Positions 1-6,892 of a stretch of DNA of 62,172 bases are shown here, piece by piece. The notes beneath the pieces were generated by a model, which did no database searches, was not told the origin of the DNA, and saw only the letters and a list, made by a program, of their open reading frames with translations. The stretch's first letter is position 1. Each line of letters starts with the position of its first letter. Origin of the DNA: Candidatus Rifleibacterium amylolyticum (lineage in GTDB: Bacteria; Muiribacteriota; Ozemobacteria; Ozemobacterales; Ozemobacteraceae); contig JAACJG010000007.1 of NCBI GenBank assembly GCA_009917695.1, positions 165,750-227,921 on the forward strand. The letters run 5' to 3'. A program made the translations under genes and the position numbers.

Positions 1-261
1 GACACGGTCGCCGGTCAGTGCCTGCAGAAAATCATCGACACCTTCTTCCGGCTCATCAGCTCCACGCGCGTTGGCAGCAAGTTCATCCAGCACCAGCTTG
101 AACTGCCGGGCATGGCCGGTTTCCATTTCTGATAACTGCAAAAGCAGCTGGCGCGGCTGACCAGAAGCCTTGGCGGCAGCGGTGGTATAAAATCTAGCCG
201 CACGCTCTTCGAGCATGACCGCGGCTTTAAAGACATCGACAGCATTCAACTGGAGTTGCAT
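1..261 (-). CDS. Ferritin-like (rubrerythrin-type) protein, 3' end cut off by window edge
   Basis: Reading leftwards from the ATG at 261 gives 87 uninterrupted residues before the window ends, so the C-terminus is missing. Two helices are visible, with Glu18/Glu19 in the first and an E47-x-x-H50 pair in the second. This is the ligand pattern of the first half of a ferritin-like di-iron four-helix bundle. Relatives handle peroxide or iron in anaerobes; which subfamily this is cannot be decided without the rest. The start overlaps the stop of the Rrf2 gene by one base (TAATG), so the two are translationally coupled and the Rrf2 protein probably controls it. Confidence 0.75.
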   Translation of the reverse strand, partial: MQLQLNAVDVFKAAVMLEERAARFYTTAAAKASGQPRQLLLQLSEMETGHARQFKLVLDELAANARGADEPEEGVDDFLQALTGDRV

Positions 262-707
262 TACTTTTCCCTCCCGACAGACTTATTTTTACTCTTTGGC
301 ATCAGGCCGGCGTTCTGTTGGGCCAGGCCGGCCAAGGTAACCGATTCCAGAAATTTTACATAGTCGGAATGCAGCTTCATCCATTGCCTGTGATAGGCAC
401 AGGGCTGGGGGCCACAGCAAAGCTGCCCCATGAAGCAGTTGCGACGCTGGCTGAGATGCTCGATCGGATCGACTATCTGCAGCAGTGTAATCTTGTCGGC
501 AGGCAGCGCCAGACGAACGCCACCGCCGGCGCCCCGCTGCGATTCGAGCAACCCGACAGCACAAAACTGCTGCAGGAGCTTGCCCAGATAATTCTGCGGC
601 GCCTCTATGGCAGCTGCAATTGCCCCGGCCCCGACATATTTGTCGGAAGGCTGCGCTGCCAGCCAGATCAGGGCTCGTATCACATGAATACTGGTTTGTC
701 CAAGCAT
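261..707 (-). CDS. Rrf2-family transcriptional regulator with probable Fe-S cysteines
   Basis: 148 residues, the usual Rrf2 length. The N-terminal winged helix (residues about 1-65) contains the typical segment with YLGKLLQQF and RGAGGGVRLA. Cys91, Cys97 and Cys103 are spaced six apart, as in the cluster-binding loop of IscR and NsrR, so a [Fe-S] cofactor sensing redox, nitric oxide or cluster status is likely. An extra Cys98 is present. The start ATG follows a GGAGAAG ribosome site. It is the first gene of a unit with the ferritin-like gene, which suggests an oxidative or nitrosative stress response. Confidence 0.85.
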   Translation of the reverse strand: MLGQTSIHVIRALIWLAAQPSDKYVGAGAIAAAIEAPQNYLGKLLQQFCAVGLLESQRGAGGGVRLALPADKITLLQIVDPIEHLSQRRNCFMGQLCCGPQPCAYHRQWMKLHSDYVKFLESVTLAGLAQQNAGLMPKSKNKSVGREK

Positions 708-890
708 CTATACTACTTCTCCACTTCTGCACTGCTGCACTGCTGCAGGTTCATGCTCATCTCAAACAGGCAACACACAACTCCGCAGTTCAAGCTTAAA
801 ACTCATCATCACCAAGGGCAGACCGGTCATACGGTCTATCCAGAAGTTTTTCACTGTTCTCGTCAACAAATCGGATATTAACATGCGATT

Positions 891-919
891 ATTATAATTA
901 AATCAAGCACATATGTCAA
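891..919 (-). promoter_or_regulatory. Consensus sigma70 promoter upstream of the Rrf2 gene
   Basis: On the minus strand TTGACA (919-914) and TATAAT (896-891) are both perfect and separated by exactly 17 bp. Transcription should begin near 884, giving a leader of about 175 nt before the Rrf2 start at 707. A 40-codon ORF begins with ATG right at the predicted start site (884-762) but has no other support. No Rrf2-type palindrome is obvious over the promoter. Confidence 0.7.
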
Positions 920-973
920 ACTTTGTGATTTTTTTCTTGAAGTGGTTCGTTACGCCGGCAAATAGACCTGTTC

Positions 974-1148
974 GTAAAGATTCAGTCTTAGGTGGGATTG
1001 CCTATATTGCGTAGATTGCGGTTATAAGATATGCCTTGCTTACCCGTGCTCTCGACAGGGTTAGGCATCTCTTACGGCTTCAGCCGTTAGAGATGCGGAT
1101 CCCTTCAGGGACTCACAATAATGATTCCACTCATAACTGAATCTTTAC
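974..1148. repeat. MITE-like element with 13-bp terminal inverted repeats and an internal hairpin
   Basis: GTAAAGATTCAGT at 974-986 is repeated as its exact reverse complement at 1136-1148. Inside lies a second hairpin, 1065-1096, with arms GCATCTCTTACGGCT and AGCCGTTAGAGATGC (one mismatch). No coding capacity is visible. The structure resembles a small non-autonomous transposon remnant or a long imperfect hairpin RNA. The inner TTACGGCTTCAGCC core recurs near 20310 beside another repeat. The rest of the 708-1251 gap contains only the Rrf2 promoter. Confidence 0.5.
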
Positions 1149-1251
1149 ACCTGCTCATTCATGGTCAACCAGCAAAGCAGTTTGCGTAAGGAATCAGCTG
1201 AATGAGCGAAAGTCGCTATTCGAGAAATTGCTGCGGCAGAACGTCTTAAAC

Positions 1252-1608
1252 TCAGGCCTGGGCTGACTCTAGCAGTTCGAAGGCCTTATCGATATTTTCG
1301 GCCTGGGTAGACAATGAAAATACGCCGGTAAGTCCGAAAAACTTCTGCTGAATCGCATTCAGGCCGGAAATAATTACACTACCTTCGTAATCCTGAACTA
1401 TCATCAGAGTTTCGAGCAAAGCGGCCATGCCAAGACTGTTTATGACTTCGCAACTGGTAAAATCAAAAATCAGGCGACTTTTGTCCTTGTCGCAAAGATT
1501 ACCTACTTTTGTCGCAAGCCCCTCAAGCGTTTCGTTGGTGCAGTAATTCTGAAACCGCACAATCGGAAACCCTTTTTCTTCTGTTATGGTATAAGCAAGT
1601 GCTGCCAT
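1252..1608 (-). CDS. STAS-domain protein (anti-sigma factor antagonist type)
   Basis: 118 residues if started at the ATG at 1608, which has GGGAGCTGAAA just upstream. The longer frame to 1734 lacks a ribosome site. The fold is a single STAS domain: the stretch LIFDFTSCEVINSLGMAALL contains the Ser of the INSLG turn, the position phosphorylated by partner-switching kinases in SpoIIAA/RsbV proteins. Partners in this window could be the two SpoIIE-type phosphatases at 26.3-32 kb, but they are far away. The gene stands alone with no kinase beside it. Confidence 0.8.
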   Translation of the reverse strand: MAALAYTITEEKGFPIVRFQNYCTNETLEGLATKVGNLCDKDKSRLIFDFTSCEVINSLGMAALLETLMIVQDYEGSVIISGLNAIQQKFFGLTGVFSLSTQAENIDKAFELLESAQA

Positions 1609-1834
1609 TTTCAGCTCCCTGATCGGAATCTTTCTGGATTTTACCATAATCCGCGCAAAAGTAAAAAATTTTGAAAATTTTTCTTGTACATCATCGCCCT
1701 TTTCGATATTCAGCGGTTTTGCCAGGTTTGCCATTGTCTGTGATTGTCTGTTATTGGCAAAAAATCAGTACTAAACAAAACTTCACTTTCGCTCGAAAGG
1801 GTTTTTGGATTTGTTTGCCTCCTTATTTTTCAGG

Positions 1835-1861
1835 TCCGGGTAACCCCCGGATTTTTTTTTG
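1835..1861 (+). terminator. Rho-independent terminator with no gene in front of it
   Basis: TCCGGG (1835-1840), a five-base loop and CCCGGA (1846-1851) are followed by nine to ten T residues on the plus strand. On the minus strand there is no T run. No plus-strand protein gene precedes it: the nearest upstream gene, the STAS gene, points the other way. It may end a small RNA transcribed from about 1740. Confidence 0.55.
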
Positions 1862-2018
1862 CCCGCTCAACAGCAACCTTCTGCCAAACTGTCAATAATC
1901 AGCAGAATATAACCGATAGGCTGATATATTGTTGATAATCACATAAGTTAATCCGCTTAATAAGCCCCTTAATTCAGCAGATTAAGGGCGCAGGCGGGTT
2001 TCTCATGAGCGGAAACTT

Positions 2019-2092
2019 CGAGCCAGGCAATTTTGACGCTAAGCCATGGCTTTTTACCGTATATCTTCGCCTGGGGAGAGTTGTAGCGAATG
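2019..2092 (+). repeat. Structured intergenic repeat, copy 1 (leader of the M42 peptidase gene)
   Basis: About 73 nt aligns with 20220-20292 at roughly three quarters identity. Shared blocks are CCAGGCA, TTTTGACGC, AAGCCAT.GCTTT, CTTCGCCTGGGG and TGTAGCGAA. CCAGGC pairs with GCCTGG as an outer stem, and AAGCCATGGCTT forms an inner hairpin in both copies despite base changes. Both copies lie on the plus strand, 80-130 nt before a plus-strand gene. A 47-codon ORF (2005-2148) spans copy 1, but the matching frame has a stop in copy 2, so an RNA or repeat role is more likely than a peptide. Confidence 0.55.
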
Positions 2093-2174
2093 AGATTCCG
2101 CCGAGAGCCCGGATAAGTGGTAAACACTTGAGCGTGAACCTATTTTAACGCATTGAAACAGATTGGAGACTACT

Positions 2175-3230
2175 ATGGATAAAGCCGCCAGAGATTTTCT
2201 AAGCAGCCTGCTACGCGCCCCATCACCTTCAGGTAATGAAAGCGCCCATCAGCGTATATGGCTAGATTACGTCAAAAGATTTGCCCAGGTCGACACCGAC
2301 CATTCAGGCACGGCCATAGGCATGCTTAATCCTGAAGCCGAATTCAGGGTTCTCCTCGCCGGACACAGCGACGAAATCGCGATGATAGTCAAGCGCATCG
2401 ATGAGCGCGGCTTCATCTACTTCACCAACGCTGGCGGCATAAAATCAGCATTACTCCCGGGTCTCAAGGTCGACATTCTCGGATATGGCGGCAAAATCGG
2501 CGGCGTCATCGGCTTCAACCGAAAATCAGACGCAGACGCCCCGGCAAAGCCAAAGTGCGAAGACTACTTTATCGACTGTGGCTTCAGCAACAAAAAAGAA
2601 ATCGAAAAATACGTGCGAGTCGGCGATTATATTCTATATCAGAGCGAACCCGAGATCTTCAACAACGACAAGCTCGTCTGCAAGGGACTCGACAACAAGA
2701 CTGGCTCATTCATAGTCGCTGAAGTTTTAAGAAAGCTGAGCCGGCAGAAGCTGAAAATCGGCGTCTTCGCCGCCAGCACTACGGGCGAAGAAACTAACAT
2801 GCGCGGCGCTCACAGCGCCGGGGCGCTTGTACAGCCAGATATGGCAATCGCCTGCGATGTCACCTACAACACCGACACGCCCGGCGAAGATGCGCAGAAT
2901 CCTTCAGAAGTGTTGCTGGGGAAGGGGCCAGCGCTGTCGGTCGGCAGCCCGGTTAACCGCCGCGTCAACGAGCTGCTCGAAAAAGCTGCAAAGAAACACA
3001 AGATACCCTATCAGCTCGAACTTACCCCGGCACGCACGCACACCGATGCCGACAAAATAATGTTCACCGGAATCGGTGTACCGGTCGCACTAGTTTCGCT
3101 GCCGCTGCGCTATATGCATTCACCGATTGAAATGGCCTCGATGAAAGACATCGAGGCAGTAATCGAACTGTTGGCTACAACTATCGCCAGTCTGACCGGG
3201 AAAGAAGACTTGCGCCCGATCAAGCCCTGA
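2175..3230 (+). CDS. M42-family metallo-aminopeptidase
   Basis: 351 residues from the ATG at 2175, which has GGAG seven bases upstream. Typical M42 features appear in order: AGHSDEIAMIVKRI with the first metal-ligand His, LDNKTG with the bridging Asp, TTGEE with the catalytic Glu pair, ACDVTYNTDTPG with the next Asp ligand, and YMHSPIEM with the last His. Members are cytosolic co-catalytic dimetal peptidases forming tetrahedral complexes that trim peptides from the N-terminus. It is monocistronic, preceded by the structured repeat and convergent with the DUF364 gene. Confidence 0.9.
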   Translation: MDKAARDFLSSLLRAPSPSGNESAHQRIWLDYVKRFAQVDTDHSGTAIGMLNPEAEFRVLLAGHSDEIAMIVKRIDERGFIYFTNAGGIKSALLPGLKVDILGYGGKIGGVIGFNRKSDADAPAKPKCEDYFIDCGFSNKKEIEKYVRVGDYILYQSEPEIFNNDKLVCKGLDNKTGSFIVAEVLRKLSRQKLKIGVFAASTTGEETNMRGAHSAGALVQPDMAIACDVTYNTDTPGEDAQNPSEVLLGKGPALSVGSPVNRRVNELLEKAAKKHKIPYQLELTPARTHTDADKIMFTGIGVPVALVSLPLRYMHSPIEMASMKDIEAVIELLATTIASLTGKEDLRPIKP

Positions 3231-3236
3231 CACGAA

Positions 3237-4022
3237 TCAGCGGGGAGGCGATACTTCTTCGAATCCCTGCAGTATTTCGGGATCTTTAGGATAAAGCACG
3301 CAGCGCAAACCGTTCATATGGCGCGGCGCGCCGCCCTGGCCGGCTTTGGCATAAACTTCGTTTTCGTCTTCAACCCAGGCTCCGCCGATAACATCGACGC
3401 CGAAGTCGAATAGTGCCGAACTCATAGGCACCGACGGGCCGACTACGATGATTTTTGCACCAGGTTTCTTGAGCGCGAGCAGACCCTCGATGGTATCGTT
3501 GAGGCAGGTAACCCCGGTCATGGCGACGACATCAGCCTGCGGAATAATCTTTACCGCTTCGCCGGCATGCAGATCGCCTTCCTGCGGGCGCTTCTCGATA
3601 ATATGAAAAGCCGAGGCAACTTCTTTAATGCGCTCAGTATGTGGGAAATGTCCGACCACGGCCACGCGCTTGCCAACACCAAGCTGTGCCGCCAGTTCGA
3701 GGGCATTTCCGGTAAAATACTTTTTGCCGTCGAGCGGCAGGGCGCTGTTAAGCGCGGCTATCGCAAACGACCGCTCTATTCCCTGTAATGAATCAGTCCA
3801 GCTCAAAACCTTTGCCAATCCCAGCGTTTCAACTTCGCCCATGTGTGAAACCGGCAGATGAACTTTGTATTCGAAAACCCGCTCATCGCTGAGAGTCATG
3901 CTGATACCAAGTCGTTTCGATTTGGCCGTAGTTATGAAGGCGAAGGTCGAAACCTTCTGCAGTGGCAGTTCGTAAAACTCGGCCGGGATCGTGGCCTTTA
4001 CGGCTTCAAGTATCAGTGACAT
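3237..4022 (-). CDS. DUF4213/DUF364 protein (putative heavy-metal chelation family)
   Basis: 261 residues from the ATG at 4022, preceded by AAGGAGG. The N-terminal half matches the DUF4213 layout, and the C-terminal half is a DUF364 Rossmann-like domain with RVAVVGHFPHTERI and IIVVGPSVPMSSALFDFGVD. The family has no established reaction; a heavy-metal or metallophore role has been proposed because of its genomic company. Here it diverges from an ExbB-ExbD-TonB operon whose last gene is a second member, which supports a link to TonB-energised uptake. A GGCAT palindrome lies upstream. Confidence 0.8.
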   Translation of the reverse strand: MSLILEAVKATIPAEFYELPLQKVSTFAFITTAKSKRLGISMTLSDERVFEYKVHLPVSHMGEVETLGLAKVLSWTDSLQGIERSFAIAALNSALPLDGKKYFTGNALELAAQLGVGKRVAVVGHFPHTERIKEVASAFHIIEKRPQEGDLHAGEAVKIIPQADVVAMTGVTCLNDTIEGLLALKKPGAKIIVVGPSVPMSSALFDFGVDVIGGAWVEDENEVYAKAGQGGAPRHMNGLRCVLYPKDPEILQGFEEVSPPR

Positions 4023-4094
4023 GATTCCTCCTTCGGCGCATTTGCCCCACAAGCGTCAGAATAATTCCTTTTAGCGCTCTAATGCAAGTCTTTT

Positions 4095-4110
4095 TTTGGC
4101 ATATGCAAAT
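4095..4110. promoter_or_regulatory. Candidate GGCAT-palindrome operator between DUF364 and exbB
   Basis: TTTGGCATATGCAAAT matches the 16-bp motif TTTGGCATNTGCCAAA seen perfectly before the DUF134 gene; the left half is perfect and the right half has lost one C. It lies about 75 bp upstream of the DUF364 start, where it would overlap a weak minus-strand -35, and well upstream of the exbB promoter, so DUF364 is the likelier target. Confidence 0.45.
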
Positions 4111-4124
4111 AACTAGCTATTTGC
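4105..4124. promoter_or_regulatory. 20-bp imperfect palindrome in the divergent DUF364/exbB region
   Basis: GCAAATAACTAGCTATTTGC has perfect 7-bp arms around a CTAG core with one mismatched pair. It abuts the GGCAT motif and sits upstream of the exbB promoter. It resembles a metalloregulator binding site but does not match the Fur, Zur or DtxR consensus well. Confidence 0.4.
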
Positions 4125-4138
4125 GGGCAGTATTTTAA

Positions 4139-4167
4139 TTGACAGTACTGATAAACCAGTTTAGCAT
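4139..4167 (+). promoter_or_regulatory. Probable sigma70 promoter of the exbB-exbD-tonB operon
   Basis: TTGACA (4139-4144), a 17-bp spacer and TAGCAT (4162-4167). A start near 4174 leaves about 55 nt before the exbB ATG at 4230. The -35 is perfect and the -10 is weak, so activation or repression by the nearby palindromes is plausible. Confidence 0.5.
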
Positions 4168-4229
4168 AAAAATAGTTTACAAAGTAGTGTTAAGTATTAA
4201 CTGATTCTTTGAGATGCCAAAGGAAAAGC

Positions 4230-4832
4230 ATGCGCATGCTTAATAATTTTATAGCTTTCATCGATGCCGGCGGCCCGGTTATGTACCCCCTGACCGTACT
4301 TGGCGTCATGATCTTCGTGCTTGGCATCTATCAAATAATCTGGCTCGGCATCTGGAGCCTCAAATCAGATCTCTACGCCTGTGCCGGCGCTCCGATGTGG
4401 GCAAAAAAAGCAATTGCGCTGGCCCGTCATCAAACTGGCTTTGCCGGACTCACCATTCTTGAGTCAATTGAACTCTGCTTTTCACGTATGGAAGACTGCC
4501 TGACCAGAAGGGTGCCAGCCATGCGCTTTATGGCCCAGATCAGCACCCTGATGGGTTTTCTTGGCACAGTAACCGGTATGGTCAGGGTATTCAACACTGT
4601 TTCGCAACTTGGCACAGTCACGCCAGCTGACCTCGCCGGCGGCATTCATGAGGCACTCTTCACCACTGTGTACGGACTGATACTTGCTATTATCGCCTGG
4701 GGCCTGACCTATTGTATCGAAGCCCTTTCGCGCCGCCATCTGCGACATCTTGAACTGCTCGTAATCAACGAACTCGAAAAGACCACGGGCAGCCTGCCGG
4801 GAGTTACCGATGCGCCTCAGCCGGAGAAATAA
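4230..4832 (+). CDS. exbB: ExbB/TolQ-type proton channel subunit
   Basis: 200 residues from the ATG at 4230, with AAAGGA upstream. Three membrane spans are visible at about residues 15-38, 110-130 and 145-168, the MotA/TolQ/ExbB topology. The stretch around MGFLGTVTGMV is the conserved channel segment. With ExbD it uses the proton gradient to drive TonB at the inner membrane. The downstream exbD start overlaps this gene by 23 bases, and tonB follows, so this is a complete three-gene TonB motor. Confidence 0.88.
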   Translation: MRMLNNFIAFIDAGGPVMYPLTVLGVMIFVLGIYQIIWLGIWSLKSDLYACAGAPMWAKKAIALARHQTGFAGLTILESIELCFSRMEDCLTRRVPAMRFMAQISTLMGFLGTVTGMVRVFNTVSQLGTVTPADLAGGIHEALFTTVYGLILAIIAWGLTYCIEALSRRHLRHLELLVINELEKTTGSLPGVTDAPQPEK

Positions 4833-5229
4833 CCGCGAAACCTTTGCCCTCGACCTGACGACCTGCTCAGACATTATTTTCACGCTGCTGATTTTTTATA
4901 TTCTGACTCAGAGCTTTGTCGTGCAGGTTCCGGTCGATCTTCCCAAACTCGAATCAGAAGTGCAGAATATTTCGAGCACGGCACAGCGAATCGAGATCAC
5001 GGAAAATGGCGAAGTCAGCTGGAACAACGAGACACTGCCGACCGACTGGAAGCCGGCTTTCGCGAAAAAGCTTGCCAGCATGCCGCCTGAGAGCAGTTTC
5101 GTAATCGTCGCGCATCACCGGGCACCGGCCGGGGTCGCCATCGAACTGCTCGATCGCCTGCGCCTGGCCGGTATCGGCAGCGTAGCCTTTGGCGGGATTA
5201 CTGAAAAAACAGAAAAAGCAGAGCCATGA
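4810..5229 (+). CDS. exbD: ExbD/TolR-type proton channel subunit
   Basis: 139 residues: short cytoplasmic N-terminus, one membrane helix and a periplasmic domain. The helix holds the essential acidic residue, Asp21 in TTCSDIIFTLLIF, the proton path of ExbD/TolR. The periplasmic part ends in the usual small alpha/beta domain. It overlaps exbB at its start and tonB at its end (ATGA), so the three are translationally coupled. Confidence 0.88.
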   Translation: MRLSRRNNRETFALDLTTCSDIIFTLLIFYILTQSFVVQVPVDLPKLESEVQNISSTAQRIEITENGEVSWNNETLPTDWKPAFAKKLASMPPESSFVIVAHHRAPAGVAIELLDRLRLAGIGSVAFGGITEKTEKAEP

Positions 5230-6098
5230 CCGAACGATTTGCACAGTTTCGCGAGAACCTGCTCTGGCCGTTTTCGCTTGTCGCTGGTCTGCTTCTGCAT
5301 ATGGTTCTCATCAGCTTTTTATGGCATATCTGCACTTCCTGCGATGACATGCAGCCGCCGGTTCTTCGCCTTATCAGCCTGTCAAAAACAGTAATACCTC
5401 CGCCGCCGGAAGAAGCAGTTCCGGCTGTAGAACCGGCCCAACAGCTGGTTAAACCAGAGCCGCAAGTTGTTCAAGCAGTTGTCGAACCTGTTCCGATCTC
5501 CGCACCTGAGCCAGTCATTGAACCAGTTATAGAGCCAGAGCCGGTTATCGAGCAGAAAGTGGTTGAACCCGAACCGGTTATTGAATCAAAACCAGTCCTA
5601 GAAAAGGTAAAGCCGCAAAAAATCAAGCCCCAGCCCCGGATCAGGGAACCCAGACCAACAGTTAAACCAGTGGCCAAGGCGCCGCTGATAGAATCTCGGC
5701 CACAATCGATTGCTCAACCGATCATTGCGACGCCAGCACCGGTCAATCAACCAGTCGCCAGCAAACCAGCCGTTGCCGCAGCACCAGCTGCGCCGGTGGC
5801 GGTTCCAGCTCCGACACAAGATTTCAGCGGCTATCTACAGAAAATTTACCGTCAGCTCGAACGCGGCAAAAAATATCCCGACCGGGCACGCCGGCGTGGA
5901 ATTACCGGCAAAGTCACGATCGCCTTTTCCATCAGCAAAGAGGGCCGTGCCCGCGACGCAACGATAGTCGGCAAAGCACCGCCAGAACTCGCCGAAGCTG
6001 CTTTGAAGCTGGTCGCTTCACAAAGGTTTGCCAGTCCGCCCGAAGGCTGGAACAGCACCAGTCGCATCGAAATGCAGATAAATTATACACTGCGCTGA
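5226..6098 (+). CDS. tonB: TonB energy-transducing protein
   Basis: 290 residues. An N-terminal membrane anchor (about 13-33) contains His25, as in the TonB anchor. It is followed by a long Pro/Glu/Val-rich spacer with repeated EPVIEP units (about residues 55-160) that spans the periplasm. The C-terminal domain (about 205-290) has the TonB YP..A...G..G.V...F sequence and ends in INYTLR. It carries energy from ExbBD to outer-membrane receptors. A candidate receptor is encoded far away at 56971-58833. Confidence 0.9.
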   Translation: MTERFAQFRENLLWPFSLVAGLLLHMVLISFLWHICTSCDDMQPPVLRLISLSKTVIPPPPEEAVPAVEPAQQLVKPEPQVVQAVVEPVPISAPEPVIEPVIEPEPVIEQKVVEPEPVIESKPVLEKVKPQKIKPQPRIREPRPTVKPVAKAPLIESRPQSIAQPIIATPAPVNQPVASKPAVAAAPAAPVAVPAPTQDFSGYLQKIYRQLERGKKYPDRARRRGITGKVTIAFSISKEGRARDATIVGKAPPELAEAALKLVASQRFASPPEGWNSTSRIEMQINYTLR

Positions 6099-6150
6099 AA
6101 AAGTGTTATAAAGAAATACAAAATAACAATTTTTGATCAAGGAGAGTCGA

Positions 6151-6891
6151 ATGGGAATTCATCAGAAGCTGATTGATTGTGCAATGCCGTGGGTAGATGG
6201 GCAGACAGTTAAGGAGTTGCGCTTCGGCCTTGGCTACAGCTGCGTCGAACTCAGCGACGGGCGCATGGGCCTGGCCTGGACGCCGGATCAGAAAACCTGC
6301 TCATGTACACATCTTGAGGCGGCCGGCCAGATAGCCGGGCAATCAGCCGAAAAGATACTCAGCTGGCTGAACAGCGATAATCCGCTCGAACGAACCGCGG
6401 GACTCGCCGTATTCAACGCCCTGAACTCCCGCAAAGAACGCCTTTTTACTGAGGGCGAAGCGACTTCTCTGCTCAAGATCCAGTCTGGCGACCATGTTGT
6501 CATGATCGGCTATTTTGCGCCGGTTGTGCCTTCTATAAAAGCGACCGGCTGCCGCTTTGAAGTCGTCGAGCTCGACCCCGACAAACCTGATGTAATAACT
6601 CCGGTTATGGGTTTCAGAGCGCTGGAAGAGTGCGACATCGCCATCATTACCGCCACCAGCATTATCAACGGCACTTTTGACAGTCTGGCTGCAGCCTTGA
6701 AGCGCAACCGTGCCGCCCTTATCCTTGGCCCCTCGACCCCGATGTGCCCCGAGGCCTTCGCCGGCACTCGCATAACCCAGCTCAGCGGCTCTTATGTCAA
6801 AGACCAGGACAAGGTCAAAATGATTGTTTCAGAAGGCGGCGGCACCCGCCTGCTCAAAAAACACCTGCGCTTCGCCAATACCATGGTATGA
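6151..6891 (+). CDS. Second DUF4213/DUF364 protein
   Basis: 246 residues from the ATG at 6151, with AAGGAGAG upstream. DUF364 signatures are present in the C-terminal half (VVMIGYFAPVVPSI, ALILGPSTPMCPEAF), and the N-terminal DUF4213 part carries CSCTHLE. It is a divergent paralogue of the gene at 3237-4022. The two bracket the TonB motor, which suggests a joint role in acquisition or handling of a metal or metal complex. The reaction is unknown. It lies 53 bp behind tonB, probably in the same transcript. Confidence 0.78.
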   Translation: MGIHQKLIDCAMPWVDGQTVKELRFGLGYSCVELSDGRMGLAWTPDQKTCSCTHLEAAGQIAGQSAEKILSWLNSDNPLERTAGLAVFNALNSRKERLFTEGEATSLLKIQSGDHVVMIGYFAPVVPSIKATGCRFEVVELDPDKPDVITPVMGFRALEECDIAIITATSIINGTFDSLAAALKRNRAALILGPSTPMCPEAFAGTRITQLSGSYVKDQDKVKMIVSEGGGTRLLKKHLRFANTMV

Positions 6892-6892
6892 T

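Noticed and set aside
318-881. Long plus-strand open frame opposite the Rrf2 gene
   Set aside because: Its frame runs antisense to a clear Rrf2 protein and through that gene's promoter; no family features.
762-884. 40-codon minus-strand ORF starting at the predicted RNA start
   Set aside because: No recognisable protein features; more likely part of the Rrf2 leader. Kept only as a note on the promoter.
2019-2092. c-di-GMP-I riboswitch
   Set aside because: Only GACGC(A/T)AAGCC matches; the flanking helices and tetraloop receptor of that aptamer are not there.
2005-2148. 47-codon ORF across the structured repeat
   Set aside because: The matching frame in copy 2 has an early stop, and conserved bases follow stems rather than codons.
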